Assembly: GCF_000725545.1 (NCBI RefSeq)
Contig: NZ_JNZP01000012.1
Location: 1 to 64,000, forward strand
Source: Streptomyces exfoliatus
Lineage (GTDB): Bacteria; Actinomycetota; Actinomycetes; Streptomycetales; Streptomycetaceae
DNA length: 64,000 nt
Direction: 5' to 3'
The notes under the pieces are model-generated. The model did not search any database, had not been told where the DNA came from, and saw only the letters and a list, made by a program, of their open reading frames with translations. Of this stretch, positions 62,218 through 64,000 are shown piece after piece (within the stretch, counting starts at the first letter, position 1; every line of letters begins with the position of its first letter). Position numbers and translations under genes: made by a program.

Positions 62218-63461
62218 GCACGGACCAGGCGATGAGCGTCGGAGGAACGACGACCACCGGTCACACGGTGGGCGTCCCCGGCCCCGCCCCCCTCCCGTCC
62301 GGCGCGCGCCTCCTCCAGGGCCGGCGGAACTGGTGGTTCCTCGGCCCGGGAGGGGTGGCCCGCCTCGGCGACCGGCACGTCGCCGCCGACGGGACCCTGC
62401 ACCCCGAGGCGGAACACCGGCTGCGCGAGAGCGGCCTGTTCGCCCCCGCCCGGGTCCGTGCCTACGCGCTGACCGTCCTCACCAGCACCCACTGCAACCT
62501 GGGCTGCGGATACTGCTTCCAGAACACCGCGCAGGACCAGACGGGCGGCACCCGGCCGCCCCGGATCGCCCGGACCCGTCTCACCTCGGAGACGATCACC
62601 TCGATCCTCGGCTTCACCGAGCGGCAGATGGCCGCCGTCGGCCTTGAGAAGCTCAGGATCCTGCTCTTCGGCGGCGAGCCGCTGCTCAACCCCCGCGGCT
62701 GCCTCGAACTCCTGGAACGCGCCGCGGACATCGCGCCGACGTCGGCCTGGATGATCTCCAACGCGACGCTGCTCACCCCGCCGCTGGCCCGGCGGCTCGC
62801 CGACCGTGGACTGACGTCCATCCAGGTCACGTTCGACGGCGACCGGGACGACCACGACCGGATCCGCGTCGGAAGGGCGGACGGCGGCGGGACCTTCGAC
62901 AAGATCGTCCGCAACATCGTCAAGGCCTCCGAGGTCTCGCCGATCCAGTGGACGCTGCGCGTGAACGTCTCCCAGGAGACCTTCCACGGCGTCGACGCGC
63001 TCATCGACAGGCTCGTGGGCGCGGTCGACCCGGCGCGGTGCACCCTGTACTTCGCGCGGGTCGGTGACGTCGGCGTCGGATACGCCAACAGCCTGCTGCA
63101 CAACGGCGACCTGTCGGCCGCCTTCACGCGGTGGCAGCGCCGGGCACTCGACCTCGGCTTCACCGTGAGCCGCCCCGGTGCCCGCAAGACCTGCGTCACC
63201 TGCGGTCACGCCGACGGACGCTACGGCGCGGTGGTGAGCGCGGACGGGACCCTGGCCAGTTGCTGGGAGACCGCGGGCAAGCCCGACTGGGAGGTCGGCA
63301 CCGTCGCCGACGGGTATCTGCCCGCCGCGGAGACCCGCGACCGGTGGATCGCCTGCCAGGACCTCTACCGCTACGACGAGAACGCGCGGACGCTGGCGAG
63401 GTTCCGGGACACGGTGGACACCGCGCTGCTCGACCATCTGCACGAGACGGGGCGCCTGTAG
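62214..63461 (+). CDS. radical SAM/SPASM peptide-modifying enzyme, right operon
   Basis: A 415-residue radical SAM enzyme. The cluster motif is CNLGCGYC near residue 95, followed by LRILLFGGEPLLNPRGCLEL and the SAM-binding region. The C-terminal SPASM-type Cys residues are in TCVTCGHADGRYGAVVSADG and LASCWETAGKPDWEVG, and further on CQDLY. The N-terminal ~60 residues (LLQGRRNWWFLGPGGVARLG) resemble the leader-binding part of sactisynthase-like proteins. It overlaps the preceding gene by 4 bases. The likely substrate is the peptide at 59713, which has one Cys. The chemistry is inferred. Confidence 0.87.
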   Translation: MSTDQAMSVGGTTTTGHTVGVPGPAPLPSGARLLQGRRNWWFLGPGGVARLGDRHVAADGTLHPEAEHRLRESGLFAPARVRAYALTVLTSTHCNLGCGYCFQNTAQDQTGGTRPPRIARTRLTSETITSILGFTERQMAAVGLEKLRILLFGGEPLLNPRGCLELLERAADIAPTSAWMISNATLLTPPLARRLADRGLTSIQVTFDGDRDDHDRIRVGRADGGGTFDKIVRNIVKASEVSPIQWTLRVNVSQETFHGVDALIDRLVGAVDPARCTLYFARVGDVGVGYANSLLHNGDLSAAFTRWQRRALDLGFTVSRPGARKTCVTCGHADGRYGAVVSADGTLASCWETAGKPDWEVGTVADGYLPAAETRDRWIACQDLYRYDENARTLARFRDTVDTALLDHLHETGRL

Positions 63462-63463
63462 CC

Positions 63464-64000
63464 ATGCCGTCACCCCTGGAGCAGCTCTCCGCCGGCGCGC
63501 TCGCCTGGCTGGGCGCGCGGCTGGACCACTTCGACCCGTTCTCGGCGAGCGGCCGGTCGGCGACGCACGGAAAGGCGAAGGCCGCATTGGAACTGGCCCT
63601 GCTCTGCCACTGCGCGTCCCGCCCCGCCGGCCCCGCCGCACCGGGCGACGCGGTGGCCGGCGGAACGGCGGGTGCGGTGGCCGACGGACCGAGCCGTGCC
63701 GTGGGCAGCGGACCGAAGGGTGCCGTGGGCAGCGGCCCGGGTGGCTCCCCCTCCGGCGCCTCGAACGCGCTCGACGGGGCGACGGCCCTCGTCCGGAAAC
63801 TCTGGCAGGACCCGGACTTCCCGCGGCTCTTCGACGACGTCCCCGCGTACGCCTCCACCTACCGGCTCGTCTACGCCGCGCTGGCGCCCGACGGGATCGA
63901 CGACACGCAGTGCCAGGCCGCGCTCGGTCTGCTGGACCCCGCGTTCCTCTCGCCGGGCGGGAAGTCGCCGTACCGCCGCATCGAGATCCGCTACTACGCG
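63464..64000 (+). CDS. second DUF6895-like protein, cut by window end
   Basis: The first 179 residues of a protein starting at ATG 63464, two bases after the radical SAM stop. It is paralogous to the protein at 61201: KAKAALELALLCHCASRPAG, LVRKLWQDPDFPRLFDDVPA, YRLVYAALAPDGIDDTQCQAAL. A Gly/Ala/Ser-rich repeat (GAVADGPSRAVGSGPKG type) interrupts residues 55-100. The end is outside the window, so length and function are unknown. Confidence 0.72.
   Translation, partial: MPSPLEQLSAGALAWLGARLDHFDPFSASGRSATHGKAKAALELALLCHCASRPAGPAAPGDAVAGGTAGAVADGPSRAVGSGPKGAVGSGPGGSPSGASNALDGATALVRKLWQDPDFPRLFDDVPAYASTYRLVYAALAPDGIDDTQCQAALGLLDPAFLSPGGKSPYRRIEIRYYA

Overview
This is a stretch of very GC-rich actinobacterial chromosome, almost certainly from Streptomyces or a close relative. 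Codon third positions are nearly all G or C, GTG and TTG starts are common, operons are packed with 4-base ATGA/GTGA overlaps, and the families present (SpoIIE phosphatase with GAF and kinase-like domains, SUKH immunity protein, radical-SAM RiPP loci) are typical of the genus. I saw no rRNA, tRNA, intact transposase, CRISPR array or replication origin.

Layout. 0.1-5.9 kb: a SUKH-3 immunity-type protein, small or uncharacterised membrane proteins, a decayed gene, and a two-helix potassium-channel-like protein. 5.9-18.6 kb: a near-complete cluster for the last two steroid rings (HIP/KstR2 regulon), in an order matching Mycobacterium tuberculosis Rv3548c-Rv3564c: two SDRs, echA20, ipdA, ipdB, ipdC, fadA6, kstR2, ipdF, fadE30 and three further acyl-CoA dehydrogenases. 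Two matching KstR2-like palindromes sit in its two divergent promoter regions. No fadD3 or ferredoxin is present. 18.9-23.6 kb: a xanthine-dehydrogenase-type molybdoenzyme (FeS/FAD subunit, molybdopterin subunit, XdhC). 24-27.3 kb: a large secreted subtilase.

27.4-39.9 kb is an aromatic funnel. The first half is a protocatechuate 4,5-cleavage operon (pobA, ligJ, ligK, ligI, a fused ligA-ligB, ligC) behind an IclR regulator and divergent from a ModA-like protein. Convergent to it, across a strong hairpin, is a set resembling the Rhodococcus cou p-hydroxycinnamate genes (MaoC hydratase, acyl-CoA ligase, amidohydrolase, SDR, MarR). Together they could take p-coumarate-type acids to p-hydroxybenzoate, protocatechuate and then pyruvate plus oxaloacetate.

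39.9-52.5 kb is mixed: an AlkB-like dioxygenase, an ABC exporter, an M1-peptidase remnant, a serine beta-lactamase-fold hydrolase, a DUF2382 fragment, a secreted PL9-type pectate lyase, a MoxR ATPase with a metallopeptidase-like vWA partner, and a SpoIIE-type phosphatase.

52.5-64 kb is the most novel part: two divergent radical-SAM operons. The left one encodes a radical SAM enzyme, a haem-oxygenase-like di-iron protein, a 98-residue acidic protein, a cyclase/AAA regulator, a small subtilase and a GAF protein. The right one starts with an unannotated 39-codon acidic peptide with one Cys near its C-terminus, followed by a stem-loop, a glycosyltransferase, an uncharacterised protein, a second radical SAM/SPASM enzyme, and a second copy of the uncharacterised family cut by the window end. 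A 21-bp element occurs twice, inverted, between the operons. This looks like a RiPP locus whose product I cannot name.
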